A stretch of 46,870 nucleotides of DNA from Pseudomonadota bacterium (GCA_021795395.1 JAJYPN010000020.1:1-46870), one strand, 5' to 3'; shown: positions 15,212 to 25,013, numbered from the stretch's first letter. The notes: generated by a model from the letters alone, not told the origin. Made by a program: numbers and translations.

Positions 15212-16261
15212 ATGGTGGCTGAGCTGAATAAACCTTCCTTGTCCTATCGGGACGCCGGTGTCGATATCGATGCCGGAGATACGCTGGTGGAACGCATCAA
15301 ACCCTGGGCAAAACGCACGATGCGCCCTGAAGTGCTGGGCGGTATAGGCGGCTTCGGCGCGTTGATGGGATTGCCGCAAAAATATAAAAATCCGGTGCTG
15401 GTTTCCGGTACAGACGGCGTCGGCACCAAATTGAAACTCGCTTTCATGCTCGATAAGCACGATACCGTTGGGATCGATCTGGTCGGCATGAGCGTCAACG
15501 ATATTCTGGTGCAAGGCGCAGAGCCTTTGTTTTTTCTGGATTATTTTGCCTGCGGCAAGCTCGATATCGACATTGCCGAACAGGTCGTAAAAGGGATTGC
15601 ACGCGGTTGCGAATTGGCCGGTTGCGCGCTCATCGGCGGCGAAACCGCGGAAATGCCCGGCATGTACCCTCCGGGCGAATACGATCTGGCGGGGTTCGCG
15701 GTAGGCGCGGTGGAGCGCGATGCAATAATCGGCGGCAGCGATATCGCTCCTGGCGACATCGTGTTGGGGCTGGCTTCCAGCGGCGCGCATTCGAACGGCT
15801 ATTCGCTCATCCGTAGAATTCTCGAATTGGGTAAAATCGACCTGAGCGCCGATTTTGACGGAAGGCCTCTGGCGGACGTACTGATGGCGCCGACACGGAT
15901 TTACGTCAAACCGGTTCTGGACTTGCTCGCCTCTGTGCCCGTCAAGGGCATGGCGCATATTACTGGCGGCGGCTTGACGGGCAATGTACCGCGTATCCTG
16001 GCAGAGCATTTATGCGCCGATATCGACGGCAACAGTTGGGCCATGCCGCCGTTATTCGGCTGGCTGCAACAAGAAGGCGGCGTGACCGATGCCGAAATGC
16101 ACCGCACTTTCAATTGCGGTATAGGAATGGCGATCGTCGTCGCGGCCGAACATGCCGAGACGGCACATCGGCAACTGACCGCGTCCGGCGAAACCGTGTA
16201 TCGTATCGGTCAAATACGCAAGCGCGCGGCGGACGACGCGCAAACCATCATCCATATTTAA
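15212..16261 (+). CDS. purM: Phosphoribosylformylglycinamidine cyclo-ligase (AIR synthetase)
   Basis: 349-residue enzyme closing the imidazole ring (FGAM to AIR, ATP-dependent) in purine synthesis. Seen are [20 protein letters not shown] at the N-terminus, [40 protein letters not shown] (in pieces), [11 protein letters not shown] and [15 protein letters not shown], then [16 protein letters not shown]. This covers the PurM N- and C-terminal AIR synthetase domains at full length. ATG 15212 is preferred to the TTG three bases earlier. It is divergent from purC and followed 23 bp later by yggX. Confidence 0.97.
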   Translation: MVAELNKPSLSYRDAGVDIDAGDTLVERIKPWAKRTMRPEVLGGIGGFGALMGLPQKYKNPVLVSGTDGVGTKLKLAFMLDKHDTVGIDLVGMSVNDILVQGAEPLFFLDYFACGKLDIDIAEQVVKGIARGCELAGCALIGGETAEMPGMYPPGEYDLAGFAVGAVERDAIIGGSDIAPGDIVLGLASSGAHSNGYSLIRRILELGKIDLSADFDGRPLADVLMAPTRIYVKPVLDLLASVPVKGMAHITGGGLTGNVPRILAEHLCADIDGNSWAMPPLFGWLQQEGGVTDAEMHRTFNCGIGMAIVVAAEHAETAHRQLTASGETVYRIGQIRKRAADDAQTIIHI

Positions 16262-16284
16262 TTTGATTAAAAGGGCGTAGAAAA

Positions 16285-16557
16285 ATGGCCAGAACAGTTC
16301 ATTGCATCAAATTGGGTCGCGAAGCGGAAGGAATGGATTTTCCGCCCCTGCCGGGAGAATTGGGGCAGCGTCTTTATGCCAATGTTTCCAAGGAAGCCTG
16401 GGCTGGCTGGTTGCGCCAGCAAACCATGCTGGTGAACGAAAACCGTTTGAATCTGGCGGATATCAAGGCGCGTAAGTATCTGATGGAGCAAGTGGAGAAA
16501 TATTTCTTCGGTGAAGGTGCCGATAAGGTGGAAGGTTACGTGCCGCCTGGCAAATAA
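16285..16557 (+). CDS. yggX: Fe(2+)-trafficking protein YggX
   Basis: 90-residue cytoplasmic protein linked to protection of iron-sulfur clusters and iron trafficking under oxidative stress. The N-terminus [21 protein letters not shown] contains the conserved Cys7; [16 protein letters not shown] and [15 protein letters not shown] are strongly conserved in the family. Length is exactly that of the family. It sits between purM and miaB. The iron-sulfur enzyme MiaB next door makes a functional link plausible, though this is inference. Confidence 0.97.
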   Translation: MARTVHCIKLGREAEGMDFPPLPGELGQRLYANVSKEAWAGWLRQQTMLVNENRLNLADIKARKYLMEQVEKYFFGEGADKVEGYVPPGK

Positions 16558-16614
16558 TACTTGCCGACTGATTCCCGCACCGCCGATCAGCATCACCTTT
16601 TTTATGGACCCAAT

Positions 16615-17937
16615 GTGAAAAAAGTATTTATCAAGACCTTCGGTTGCCAGATGAACGAGTACGACTCGTCGAAAATGGCCGATGTCTTGCGTGTATCGGA
16701 AGGGCTGGTGCCGACGGACGATCCGGCGCAAGCGGATGTGATCCTGTTCAATACCTGCTCGGTACGCGAAAAGGCGCAGGAAAAAGTGTTTTCCGATCTG
16801 GGGCGGGTACGCTTGCTGAAATCTGCCAACCCTGACCTGATCATCGGTGTGGGCGGCTGCGTCGCCAGTCAGGAAGGTGCTACCATCTTGTCGCGCGCAC
16901 CGTACGTCGATGTGGTTTTCGGCCCGCAAACGCTGCATCGTTTGCCGGCAATGATCGCGCAGAGACGAGCGAGCGGCAGGGCGCAGATGGATATTTCCTT
17001 TCCGGAAATCGAGAAGTTCGATCATTTGCCGGCGGCCCGGGTCGACGGCGCGAGCGCTTCCGTATCGATCATGGAAGGGTGCAGCAAATATTGTTCGTTT
17101 TGCGTCGTGCCGTACACGCGCGGCGAAGAGGTCTCGCGACCGTTCGACGACGTATTGACGGAAATTGCAATTTTGACCGCCCAGGGCGTCAAGGAAGTCA
17201 ATTTGCTCGGGCAGAACGTCAATGCCTATCGAGGCGCGATGGCCGATGGCGATACCGCCGATTTCGCCCTGCTGCTCGATCATGTCCACGAAATTCCGGG
17301 CATCGAACGCATCCGTTATACCACCAGCCATCCGCGCGAATTCACGCAGCGACTGACGGCGGCTTACGGCGGTTTGCCCAAGCTCGCCGACCATGTCCAT
17401 TTGCCGGTGCAGTCAGGTTCAGACCGGATATTGGCCGCAATGAAACGCGGTTATACCGCGCTCGAATACAAGTCTATTATCCGCGGCATACGCGAGCGCC
17501 GTCCCGATATCAGCATTTCATCGGATTTTATCATCGGTTTTCCGGGCGAAACGGAAGACGACTTTTCAGCGACCCTGGATCTGATCGAGAGTGTGGGTTT
17601 CGATATATCATATTGTTTCGTCTACAGTAAACGCCCAGGCACCTTTGCCGCCGATCTGGAAGACGACGTGACTGCGGAAGTCAAGCACAGCCGCTTGTTA
17701 CGGGTGCAGCAGGCCATAGAGGATAATGTTCACCGCATCAGTCAGAAAATGCTCGGCAGCGTCCAGCGCATACTGGTCGAAGCGCAGGCAAAAAAGAATG
17801 CCGGCGAATTGGTCGGGCGCACGAGCAATAACCGCGTCGTCAATTTTACCGCGGATGCGTGCCTGATCGGCCGGTTCGTCGACGTGGAAATTACTTATGC
17901 GCGCACCCATTTATTGCGCGGCGTCGTGGTCTCGTGA
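16615..17937 (+). CDS. miaB: tRNA-2-methylthio-N6-dimethylallyladenosine synthase
   Basis: 440-residue radical-SAM methylthiotransferase that converts i6A37 to ms2i6A37 in tRNAs reading UNN codons. The UPF0004 domain has Cys11, Cys48 and Cys82 ([28 protein letters not shown]) for the auxiliary 4Fe-4S cluster. The radical-SAM motif CSKYCSFC has Cys156, Cys160 and Cys163. A C-terminal TRAM domain ([18 protein letters not shown]) binds tRNA. GTG 16615 gives the usual [14 protein letters not shown] start; a TTG at 16561 would add 18 atypical residues. Its stop overlaps the phoH start (TGATG). Confidence 0.95.
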   Translation: MKKVFIKTFGCQMNEYDSSKMADVLRVSEGLVPTDDPAQADVILFNTCSVREKAQEKVFSDLGRVRLLKSANPDLIIGVGGCVASQEGATILSRAPYVDVVFGPQTLHRLPAMIAQRRASGRAQMDISFPEIEKFDHLPAARVDGASASVSIMEGCSKYCSFCVVPYTRGEEVSRPFDDVLTEIAILTAQGVKEVNLLGQNVNAYRGAMADGDTADFALLLDHVHEIPGIERIRYTTSHPREFTQRLTAAYGGLPKLADHVHLPVQSGSDRILAAMKRGYTALEYKSIIRGIRERRPDISISSDFIIGFPGETEDDFSATLDLIESVGFDISYCFVYSKRPGTFAADLEDDVTAEVKHSRLLRVQQAIEDNVHRISQKMLGSVQRILVEAQAKKNAGELVGRTSNNRVVNFTADACLIGRFVDVEITYARTHLLRGVVVS

Positions 17938-18875
17938 TGGAAATCTCGTTTACTCCGGTCGATAACGCGCGCCTGGCGAATTTATGCGGGACGCTCGAAG
18001 AAAATATACAGCAGATCGAGGCTGGCCTTGATGTCAATATTACCCGTCGCGGCGAACATTTTCATATCAGCGGCGAAACGTCGGCTACCCGTCAGGCGAT
18101 TATGTTGCTCGAGCGATTTTATCGGCGCGCAGACGAACCGATCGATGTGGGCGATGTTCAGCTGGCGTTGGCGGAGGTTACGCATCAGGATTTCGATCTG
18201 ACGGGAGATATTCCGGTAAGATTGCAGACGCGGCGTAACGATTTGCGTAGCCGTACGCCACGTCAGAATACCTATTTGACGCAAATCCAGTCGCACGATA
18301 TCACTTTCGGCATCGGCCCGGCCGGTACCGGCAAAACCTATCTCGCGGTCGCGAGCGCGGTCGACGCGCTGGAGCGCGATCTGGTCAAGCGTATCATTTT
18401 GACGCGCCCTGCTGTTGAAGCCGGAGAGCGGCTGGGGTTTTTGCCCGGCGATCTGGCGCAGAAGATCGATCCGTATTTACGTCCCTTATACGATGCGCTC
18501 TACGAACTGATGGGCTCGGATAAAATGGCCAAGCTGTTCGAACGCAATATCATAGAAATCGCACCGCTGGCGTACATGCGCGGTCGCACCTTGAATCAGG
18601 CGTTCATTATTCTGGACGAAGCTCAGAACACGACGCCGGAACAGATGAAAATGTTCCTGACGCGCATCGGGTTCGGCTCCAAAGCCGTCATCACCGGCGA
18701 TATCACCCAGGTTGATCTGGCGCGGCATCAAAAAAGCGGTCTGATCGATGCCGGCGAAGTCCTGCAAAATATACGCGGTATCGCTTTCACGCAGTTTCAG
18801 TCCGAAGATGTGGTGCGTCATCCGCTGGTGGCTCGCATCGTCAACGCTTATGAAAAACGCGATCAAGCTGTCTGA
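17937..18875 (+). CDS. phoH: PhoH family ATPase
   Basis: 312-residue cytoplasmic P-loop protein (PhoH/YbeZ). Walker A is GPAGTGKT at 127-134, and the Walker B region FIILDEAQNTTPEQMKMFLT is followed by the sensor-like ITGDITQVDL. The N-terminal 90 residues include a small KH-like RNA-binding region. In other bacteria YbeZ works with the endoribonuclease YbeY in rRNA maturation, and the adjacent overlapping ybeY supports that here. The start ATG shares one base with the miaB stop. Length is right for the family. Confidence 0.95.
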   Translation: MEISFTPVDNARLANLCGTLEENIQQIEAGLDVNITRRGEHFHISGETSATRQAIMLLERFYRRADEPIDVGDVQLALAEVTHQDFDLTGDIPVRLQTRRNDLRSRTPRQNTYLTQIQSHDITFGIGPAGTGKTYLAVASAVDALERDLVKRIILTRPAVEAGERLGFLPGDLAQKIDPYLRPLYDALYELMGSDKMAKLFERNIIEIAPLAYMRGRTLNQAFIILDEAQNTTPEQMKMFLTRIGFGSKAVITGDITQVDLARHQKSGLIDAGEVLQNIRGIAFTQFQSEDVVRHPLVARIVNAYEKRDQAV

Positions 18876-19356
18876 TTCCCCACCCCGACAACCAACGGTA
18901 CGGCCGCGATTGACGTTGTCGGTGCAGCGCGGCACGCGAGCGGTCGATGCCCCGAGACGGGCGGAAATTATCCGCTATGCGCGTGCCGCGTTCGAATGCG
19001 ACGCCGAGATTACCGTGCGTATCGTCAATGAAAACGAAGGCCGTCAGCTCAATTACGATTATCGTCATAAAGATTATGCGACGAATGTGCTATCGTTTGT
19101 CTATCGGCATGACGTTAGCGTGCACGGCGATCTGGTGCTGTGCGCACCGATTGTCAGCCGCGAAGCGCAGGAGCAGGGCAAAAGCGTTGCGGCGCACTAC
19201 GCTCATTTGATCGTTCATGGCATCCTGCATTTACAAGGTTACGATCATGAACAGGAAGCCGATGCGGTGTTGATGGAAGCGCGTGAAACAGACATTGTTA
19301 CCGGGTTGGGATTTGCCAATCCGTATCTGGAAACGGAGTTGCAGAATCATGGATGA
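18850..19356 (+). CDS. ybeY: Endoribonuclease YbeY (rRNA maturation factor)
   Basis: 168-residue zinc-dependent endoribonuclease needed for 16S rRNA 3' end maturation and ribosome quality control. The zinc site is HGILHLQGYDH with His123, His127 and His133; DYATNVLSFVY is the other family block. The ATG at 18850 overlaps the end of phoH by 26 bases with no strong ribosome-binding site, so translation is probably coupled. Family members often begin nearer LTLSVQ, so a later non-ATG start cannot be excluded. Its end overlaps corC by eight bases. Confidence 0.95.
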   Translation: MKNAIKLSDSPPRQPTVRPRLTLSVQRGTRAVDAPRRAEIIRYARAAFECDAEITVRIVNENEGRQLNYDYRHKDYATNVLSFVYRHDVSVHGDLVLCAPIVSREAQEQGKSVAAHYAHLIVHGILHLQGYDHEQEADAVLMEARETDIVTGLGFANPYLETELQNHG

Positions 19357-20182
19357 ACCGTCTAAACCGAGCTGGTTTGAACGTTTGGGAGCATTGCTGA
19401 CCCACGAACCCGAAACGCGGGATGAACTGCTGGATATACTCCAGGGCGCCTTTCAACATAATCTGCTCGATGCCGACGCCTTGTCGATGATAGAAGGCGT
19501 ACTTCAAGTTTCCGAAATTCAGGTGCGCGATATCATGATCCCGCGTGCGCAAATGGATGTGATCGACATCAACGATGCGCCGGAAAAATTCATTCCCATC
19601 GTCATCGAAGCCGCACATTCGCGTTTTCCCGTATTCGACAAAAACAAGGACGACGTCATCGGTATACTGCTGGCGAAGGATTTGCTGCGCTATTACGCCG
19701 AGACCGGTTTTCATGTCCGCGAGATGTTGCGTCCGGCGGTATTTATTCCCGAATCCAAACGGCTGAACGTATTGCTCAAGGAATTCCGTGCCAGCCGCAA
19801 TCACATGGCTATCGTCGTCGACGAATACGGCGGCGTCGCCGGGTTGGTGACGATAGAGGACGTACTCGAACAGATCGTCGGCGATATCGAGGACGAATAC
19901 GACTTCGACGAAACCGAAGACAACATCATTCTGGATCGTGGCGGCCGCTACCGGGTGAAAGCGATCACCGAAATCGAGGACTTCAACGAAATCATGGGCA
20001 CCGCCTTGACCGACGAGGATTACGATACCATAGGCGGTCTCGTCGTCAACCGGTTCGGGCACATGCCCAAACGCGGCGACACGATCGTGTTCGACGGCCT
20101 GAAATTCGAGGTATTGCGCGCCGACAGCCGCCGCGTGCATACGCTGCTGGTCGAGAAAAAGATGCCGGTTCCGGTGGTTTGA
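19349..20182 (+). CDS. corC: CBS-domain transporter-associated protein CorC/YbeX
   Basis: 277-residue cytoplasmic protein with two CBS domains (about 65-185; RDIMIPRAQMDVIDIN, SRFPVF, GILLAKDLL, GLVTIEDVLEQIVGDIEDEYD in pieces) and a C-terminal CorC_HlyC domain (about 205-277). It is associated with magnesium/cobalt efflux and, as YbeX, with ribosome metabolism in the ybeZYX operon. ATG 19349 lies within the end of ybeY, with GGAG about ten bases upstream. In many proteobacteria lnt comes next; here it is replaced by a toxin-antitoxin remnant. Confidence 0.93.
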   Translation: MDEPSKPSWFERLGALLTHEPETRDELLDILQGAFQHNLLDADALSMIEGVLQVSEIQVRDIMIPRAQMDVIDINDAPEKFIPIVIEAAHSRFPVFDKNKDDVIGILLAKDLLRYYAETGFHVREMLRPAVFIPESKRLNVLLKEFRASRNHMAIVVDEYGGVAGLVTIEDVLEQIVGDIEDEYDFDETEDNIILDRGGRYRVKAITEIEDFNEIMGTALTDEDYDTIGGLVVNRFGHMPKRGDTIVFDGLKFEVLRADSRRVHTLLVEKKMPVPVV

Positions 20183-20296
20183 ATCAATGTGAGCCTATTT
20201 ATGCGAGCCCGCAAGACGAAATCCCGGAAGGAAGCCCTTAAGTCTCGGTGCAATTATCCGGGAGCTCAAACTCACTTTTTCTTGCAAAAGCTTGAT

Positions 20297-20317
20297 CTGG
20301 TCTATAAGCTCGACCAG
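20297..20317 (+). promoter_or_regulatory. Operator-like dyad before the Phd-type antitoxin
   Basis: CTGGTC (20297-20302) and GACCAG (20312-20317) are perfect inverted halves with a 9-bp spacer. The spacer holds TATAAG, a possible -10 box. This fits autoregulation by a Phd/YefM antitoxin. A matching -35 is unclear (TTGCAA at 20282-20287 leaves only 15 bp). Confidence 0.45.
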
Positions 20318-20338
20318 CTTAACCTGGAGTAAGATGAT

Positions 20339-20575
20339 ATGCGCGAATATGGCGTTTATGAAGCTAAAACAAAATTACCTGATTTGATCAAGCAGGTTCA
20401 TCATGGCGAGCGCATCACGATTACCTATCGCGGCAAGCCAGTCGCTGATCTGGTTCCCAGCGCCAATTGGATTGCCCAGCAGACGGCAGAGGCGATTGCG
20501 GCGATCAAGGCTATGCGTAAAGGTAGCATCGATCAGCCGGAATTCATTGCAATGCGATTGCGCGGTCGCCGCTGA
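20339..20575 (+). CDS. Phd/YefM-family antitoxin
   Basis: 78-residue antitoxin. The N-terminus (EYGVYEAKTKLPDLIKQVHHGERITITYRGKPVADLVP, seen in pieces) is the classic Phd/YefM fold that binds DNA as a dimer, with EAKTKLPDLI and ITYRGKPVADL the best-conserved parts. The C-terminal tail (AEAIAAIKAMRKG) should cover the toxin. GGAG lies nine bases before the ATG. Its stop overlaps the toxin start (TGATG). The partner toxin is frameshifted, so the antitoxin may now be an orphan repressor. Confidence 0.9.
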   Translation: MREYGVYEAKTKLPDLIKQVHHGERITITYRGKPVADLVPSANWIAQQTAEAIAAIKAMRKGSIDQPEFIAMRLRGRR

Positions 20576-21013
20576 TGAATAGTGAGTTTGTGTTGGATGC
20601 TTCGGTAACCCTGCGTTGGGCTCTGAACGATGGGTCCATTGCGGATCGCGAGTATGCCGACCAGGTGCTTGATGCGTTCGGCTCCGCCTGTGCGTGGATT
20701 CCGGCTTTATGGTACACGGAAACGATACACGTGCTGCGTTGTGCCGAAGATGCCGGCAAGCTCGGCGAATCCGCTGGTGGAATTCGTCTATCGTTTGTCG
20801 CAACTGCCCATCAAGCTGGATATAGCTACGCTTTCCGACATACAGCTAGCGGTCGCGGCCATGTCGAGAGAATATAAACTGTCGGATTATGATGCCCAAT
20901 ACCTGGAACTGGCGATAAGGCGAAATTTGCCCGTAGCGACCTTGGATAAGGATTTGCGCAAGGCCGCATCGAAAGCCGGTTTGCCGATTTATTTATTGCA
21001 GGAAGAACGTTAG
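20575..21013 (+). pseudogene. Frameshifted VapC-type PIN toxin
   Basis: A PIN ribonuclease split between two frames. Residues 1-65 (VLDASVTLRWAL with Asp8, WYTETIHVLRCAEDAGKLGE with Glu49) run in the first frame, which then ends as an aberrant 100-residue product at 20877. The rest (LVEFVYRLSQLPIKLD, LSDYDAQYLELAIRRNLPVATLD, ending LLQEER) continues in the +1 frame to 21013. The switch lies near 20766-20773. Joined, the protein would be about 146 residues with all catalytic acids, so one indel inactivates an otherwise intact gene. No slippery heptamer is apparent, so programmed frameshifting is unlikely; a sequencing error remains possible. Confidence 0.85.
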
Positions 21014-21059
21014 GTTAGCTTGACAAGAGGGGGTCGCCGAAAATCAAGCACATGGCCAT

Positions 21060-21095
21060 AAAAAATCCCCATACGTCATGACGACTATGGGGATT
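21060..21095 (-). terminator. Rho-independent terminator of the fba operon
   Basis: On the minus strand AATCCCCATA (21086-21095) pairs with TATGGGGATT (21064-21073) and is followed by a run of six T. The loop contains a secondary dyad CGTCATGACG. It lies 27 bp after the fba stop. Confidence 0.92.
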
Positions 21096-21121
21096 GCAGT
21101 AATGAAATTGCAGGCTAGTGT

Positions 21122-22186
21122 TTATTTAACCACAGCGTTCAACTCGCCTTTGGCATACTTGGCAGCCATTTTTTCCAGATCGACCGGTTTGATCTTGCTG
21201 GCTTGACCGGCGGAACCGAATGCTTCGTAACGCAAGCGGCAGATTTCCTGCATGGCTTTGGTGGAAGCCAGGAGGAATTTACGCGGGTCGAATTCGGATT
21301 TGTTTTCAGCGAGGAATTTGCGTACCGCACCAGTGGAAGCCATGCGCAGATCGGTATCGATATTGACCTTGCGTACGCCGTGCTTGATGCCTTCGATGAT
21401 TTCTTCTACCGGCACGCCGTAGGTCTCGCCCATGTCGCCGCCGTACTCATTGATGATTTTGAGCCATTCCTGCGGTACCGACGAAGATCCATGCATTACC
21501 AGATGCGTATTGGGTATGCGTGCGTGAATTTCCTTGATGCGGCCGATAGCCAGGATTTCACCCGTGGGCGGACGAGTAAACTTGTAAGCGCCGTGCGAGG
21601 TGCCGATGGCGATAGCCAGGGCATCGACGCCGGTTTTCTTGACGAAGTCCGCGGCTTCTTCCGGATCGGTCAGCAATTGCGAATGATCCAGCGTGCCTTC
21701 GGCGCCGACGCCGTCCTCTTCTCCGGCCATGCCGGTTTCCAGCGAGCCCAGGCATCCGAGTTCGCCTTCGACGGAAACGCCGACTGCATGAGCGATTTCC
21801 ACCACTTTACGCGTGATTTCAACGTTGTATTCGTAGCTGGCCGGCGTTTTTGCGTCTTCCTTGAGTGAGCCGTCCATCATGACGGAAGAAAAGCCGTCGG
21901 CGATGGAACGTACGCAAACCGGCATGCTGGCGCCGTGATCCTGATGCATGACGACAGGGATATGCGGATAGGCTTCGACCGCAGCGGTGATTAGATGGCG
22001 CAGAAAGCTGGCGCCGGCATATTTGCGCGCGCCGGCCGAAGCTTGCATGATCACGGGACTGCCGCAGGCGTCCGCGGCTTGCATGATGGCATGCACTTGT
22101 TCAAGATTGTTGACGTTGAATGCGGGTAAGCCGTAGCCATTTTCCGCTGCGTGATCCAGTAATTGACGTAACGATACGAGTGCCAT
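21122..22186 (-). CDS. fba: Fructose-bisphosphate aldolase, class II, Calvin-cycle subtype
   Basis: 354-residue zinc aldolase that condenses DHAP and glyceraldehyde-3-phosphate (and, in autotrophs, DHAP with erythrose-4-phosphate). The catalytic Asp83 and zinc ligand His84 are in [10 protein letters not shown]; the other zinc ligands are His198 (GTSHGAYKF) and His232 (VMHGSSS). [15 protein letters not shown] and [13 protein letters not shown] bind the phosphate. The layout is that of the CbbA-type (class II, Calvin subtype). AAGGAG precedes the ATG. It is last in the minus-strand series tkt-gap-pgk-pyk-fba and is followed by a terminator. Confidence 0.95.
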   Translation of the reverse strand: MALVSLRQLLDHAAENGYGLPAFNVNNLEQVHAIMQAADACGSPVIMQASAGARKYAGASFLRHLITAAVEAYPHIPVVMHQDHGASMPVCVRSIADGFSSVMMDGSLKEDAKTPASYEYNVEITRKVVEIAHAVGVSVEGELGCLGSLETGMAGEEDGVGAEGTLDHSQLLTDPEEAADFVKKTGVDALAIAIGTSHGAYKFTRPPTGEILAIGRIKEIHARIPNTHLVMHGSSSVPQEWLKIINEYGGDMGETYGVPVEEIIEGIKHGVRKVNIDTDLRMASTGAVRKFLAENKSEFDPRKFLLASTKAMQEICRLRYEAFGSAGQASKIKPVDLEKMAAKYAKGELNAVVK

Positions 22187-22212
22187 TGTTTAACTCCTTG
22201 AAATAAATAACA

Positions 22213-23661
22213 TTAATTGATTCTGGATTTGTATTCCCCGACTTTGACGATTTTCATGGTATTGGTGCCACCTGCTTGACCGATGGGCTCGCCTATGGTG
22301 AGCACGATCAGATCGCCTTCGCGTACTGCGCCGCGACGTCTCAGCTCTTCTTCTGCCTCTATCAGCAGCTCGTCGCGATTTTTGGTATCCTGCTTGAAAT
22401 TGATGGGATAAACCCCGCGATATAACGTTACTTTACGCCGCGTAGATACCTCCGGCGTCAGCGCATAGATGGGTACCGCCGTACTGATGCGCGACATCCA
22501 TAAACAGGTCGAACCGGATTGGGTCAGGGCGGCGATGGCGTGTACGTTTTCCAGATGCGTCGCCGTGAAAATAGCCGCCAGCGCAACCGATTCGTCGACG
22601 CGATCGACCACCGTGTCGAGCCGTTTGCTGTTGAATTCCAGTTCCTGTTCCAGTTCCTTCTCGGCTTCGATACAGACTCGGTGCATGGCCGCGATCGCTT
22701 CGACCGGATACGAACCTGCAGCGGTTTCCGCCGACAGCATGACGGCATCGGTACCGTCGAGCACGGCGTTGGCGACGTCGGAGACTTCTGCCCGCGTCGG
22801 GATGGGGTTCTGGATCATGGATTCCATCATCTGCGTGGCGGTAATGACGGGTTTATTGTATTTACGCGCCACTCGTATCATTCTTTTCTGCAAGGCAGGA
22901 ACGGCGGCATCACCGACTTCCACCCCCAGATCGCCGCGCGCCACCATGATCGCATCGGCGGCGAGCACGATTTCTTCCAGCGCTTCGATGGCTTCGGCGC
23001 GCTCGATCTTAGCGACCAGCATGCCGTGGCCGCCGGCCTCTTTCAACAGCCGACGCGCCAGATGCATGTCGTCGGCGGAACGCGGAAAGGAAATGGCGAT
23101 GTAATCGGCCTGCAGTGCAGCGGCGGTTTTCAGGTCTTCGATGTCCTTTTCGGTCAGCGCTGCGGCCGAAAGTCCTCCGCCTTTTCGGTTAATACCCTTG
23201 TTGTTGGAGAGTATGCCGCCCTGGATGACCTGACAGATGATTTCTGCGCCGCGTACTTCCTCGACCCACATTTCTATGCGACCATCGTCGAGCAGCAAGG
23301 TGGCGCCGCGTTCCAGATCCTTGGGCAGATCCTTGTAATCCAGTCCGACGCGTTCCTGGTTGCCGAGCGTGCAATTGGCATCGAGTATGAACTTGTCGCC
23401 GGTGGCCAAGGTTATTTTATTGTCGGCAAATTTGCCTACGCGTATTTTGGGCCCCTGCAAATCGGCCAATACGCCGATGGCCCGTCCCCGGGCCCGAGCC
23501 AGCGAGCGTACCAGTTCGGCGCGGTCGATATGATCCTGGGCCGTACCGTGAGAAAAATTCAGGCGTACTACATCCAGGCCGGCTTCCATCATTTTGTCTA
23601 ATGTTTTGGCATCGTTGGAGGAAGGTCCCAGCGTCGCGACGATTTTGGTTCTGCGTATCAT
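22213..23661 (-). CDS. pyk: Pyruvate kinase
   Basis: 482-residue enzyme transferring phosphate from phosphoenolpyruvate to ADP. Seen are RRTKIVATLGPSS at the start, VRLNFSHG, VLADLQGPKIRVG, the active-site LVAKIERAEAIE with the catalytic Lys, MVARGDLGVE, ATQMMESMI and the nucleotide/phosphate region DGTDAVMLSAETAAGSYP, then a C-terminal allosteric domain. ATG 23661 is chosen because MIRRTKIVATLGP is the family start; an in-frame TTG at 23673 would add four residues. It lies between pgk and fba, 54 and 26 bp from them. Pyruvate kinase inside a Calvin-type cluster is usual for betaproteobacterial autotrophs. Confidence 0.96.
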   Translation of the reverse strand: MIRRTKIVATLGPSSNDAKTLDKMMEAGLDVVRLNFSHGTAQDHIDRAELVRSLARARGRAIGVLADLQGPKIRVGKFADNKITLATGDKFILDANCTLGNQERVGLDYKDLPKDLERGATLLLDDGRIEMWVEEVRGAEIICQVIQGGILSNNKGINRKGGGLSAAALTEKDIEDLKTAAALQADYIAISFPRSADDMHLARRLLKEAGGHGMLVAKIERAEAIEALEEIVLAADAIMVARGDLGVEVGDAAVPALQKRMIRVARKYNKPVITATQMMESMIQNPIPTRAEVSDVANAVLDGTDAVMLSAETAAGSYPVEAIAAMHRVCIEAEKELEQELEFNSKRLDTVVDRVDESVALAAIFTATHLENVHAIAALTQSGSTCLWMSRISTAVPIYALTPEVSTRRKVTLYRGVYPINFKQDTKNRDELLIEAEEELRRRGAVREGDLIVLTIGEPIGQAGGTNTMKIVKVGEYKSRIN

Positions 23662-23715
23662 GTGATGTGCCAATCCGGTTATGCCTATCGAAAAAAGGGT
23701 ACAGCTGCAAAGAGG

Positions 23716-24903
23716 TTACTGCCTGGTCGATGCACGCTGTTCCAGAATGTCCACCGCAGGCAATTTCTTGCCTTCGAGGAATTCGAGGAAAGCGCCACCT
23801 GCCGTCGAAATATACGAAACCTTGTCATAGATATCATATTTCTGGATAGCGGCTATCGTATCGCCGCCTCCCGCCAGCGTAAACGCAGCAGTATTGGCAA
23901 TCGCCTCGGCGATCGTCTTCGTGCCGGCGCCGAACTGATCGAATTCGAATACGCCTACCGGTCCGTTCCACACGACCGTACCGGCTTTCATGATGATGTC
24001 GGCGAGTTCCTGCGCGGATTTCGGGCCGATATCGAAGATCATGTCATCATCGGCGACGGCGTCGGTATTTTTCAGTACCGCCGGTTCATGGGCGTCGAAT
24101 TTCTTGCCGCAAACGACGTCGGTGGCGACCGGGATCGTCGCTCCGCGTGCGGTCATTTTTTTCATGAGCGCTTGCGCCACGGGAATCAAATCGTCTTCGC
24201 ACAGCGATTTGCCGACATTTTTGCCGGTGGCGCGGATAAAGGTATTGGCGATCCCGCCACCGACCACCAATTGATCGACTTTTTCCGATAAGGCTTCGAG
24301 CACGGTCAGTTTGGTGGAAACCTTCGAACCGCCGACGATCGCTACCATCGGTCGGGCTGGATTCAACAAGGCCTTGGTCAGGGCGTCGAGCTCTTCGGTC
24401 AGTAATATGCCGGCCGCGGCGACAGGCGCAAAACGTGCGACTCCGTAGGTCGAGGCTTCGGCACGGTGCGCTGTGCCGAATGCGTCCATGACAAACACAT
24501 CGCACAATGCAGCATATTTTTGCGCGGTGGCATCGAGGTTTTTCTTTTCGCCCGCATTGAAACGCACATTTTCCAGCAACACCAGTTCGCCTGTCGCGAC
24601 TTCAACGCCGCCGTCTATCCAGTCCCTGATCAGCCGCACTGGTTTGCCCAGTTTCGCCGCCAGAACGTCGGCTACCGGTTTGAGCGAATTGTCTTCGGAG
24701 TATTCGCCCTCGGTCGGACGGCCCAGATGCGAGGTGACCATCACTTTGGCGCCGGCTTTCATGCAGTATTCGATAGTACGCATCGACGCGGTAATCCGTG
24801 CGTCGGAGGTGACCTTGCCGTCCTTGACGGGCACATTCATATCGGCACGTATCAATACGCGCTTGTTTTTGAGATCCAGTTCGGTAACACGAATGAAAGT
24901 CAT
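23716..24903 (-). CDS. pgk: Phosphoglycerate kinase
   Basis: 395-residue monomeric kinase interconverting 3-phosphoglycerate and 1,3-bisphosphoglycerate. The N-terminal substrate domain has [15 protein letters not shown] and [10 protein letters not shown]; the C-terminal ATP domain has [21 protein letters not shown] and the hinge/phosphate loop [10 protein letters not shown]. Full length. CAGGAG is eight bases upstream of the ATG. A 143-bp gap with two strong hairpins separates it from gap, which may change its mRNA level relative to gap. Confidence 0.97.
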   Translation of the reverse strand: MTFIRVTELDLKNKRVLIRADMNVPVKDGKVTSDARITASMRTIEYCMKAGAKVMVTSHLGRPTEGEYSEDNSLKPVADVLAAKLGKPVRLIRDWIDGGVEVATGELVLLENVRFNAGEKKNLDATAQKYAALCDVFVMDAFGTAHRAEASTYGVARFAPVAAAGILLTEELDALTKALLNPARPMVAIVGGSKVSTKLTVLEALSEKVDQLVVGGGIANTFIRATGKNVGKSLCEDDLIPVAQALMKKMTARGATIPVATDVVCGKKFDAHEPAVLKNTDAVADDDMIFDIGPKSAQELADIIMKAGTVVWNGPVGVFEFDQFGAGTKTIAEAIANTAAFTLAGGGDTIAAIQKYDIYDKVSYISTAGGAFLEFLEGKKLPAVDILEQRASTRQ

Positions 24904-24925
24904 GTAAATCTCCTGATTGGTAAAT

Positions 24926-24955
24926 TTTAAGGATTGGCTTATGTCAGTCCTTAAA
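24926..24955 (-). repeat. Inverted repeat in the gap-pgk spacer (second hairpin)
   Basis: TTTAAGGATTG (24926-24936) and CAGTCCTTAAA (24945-24955) form an 11-bp inverted repeat with one mismatch and an 8-base loop. On the minus strand it comes just before the pgk ribosome-binding site. There is no clean T-tract, so full termination is unlikely. Confidence 0.7.
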
Positions 24956-24980
24956 GCTCACGTGCGGGACGTTGTTGCTT

Positions 24981-25013
24981 GTGCAACGGTTCGATCTGCG
25001 CGAACCGTTGCAC
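24981..25013 (-). repeat. Perfect 13-bp hairpin in the gap-pgk spacer
   Basis: GTGCAACGGTTCG and CGAACCGTTGCAC form a perfect 13-bp inverted repeat with a 7-base loop, 34 bp after the gap stop. It is not followed by a T-run on the minus strand, so it is more likely an mRNA-stabilising or processing hairpin than a terminator. Confidence 0.85.

Noticed and set aside
16561..16614. Longer miaB N-terminus from TTG 16561
   Set aside because: The extra 18 residues are not similar to family starts, and no ribosome-binding site precedes the TTG.
20575..21013. Programmed frameshift in the VapC-type toxin
   Set aside because: No slippery heptamer or downstream stem is visible near 20766-20773, and VapC genes are not known to use frameshifting. 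Simple decay or a sequence error is more likely.
22519..23601. 360-codon open frame antisense to pyk
   Set aside because: A shadow of pyk. Pyruvate kinase motifs are complete on the minus strand and no ribosome-binding site supports the plus-strand frame.
24981..25013. Terminator between gap and pgk
   Set aside because: The hairpin is strong but has no T-tract on the transcribed strand, and pgk, pyk and fba have no better promoter downstream.
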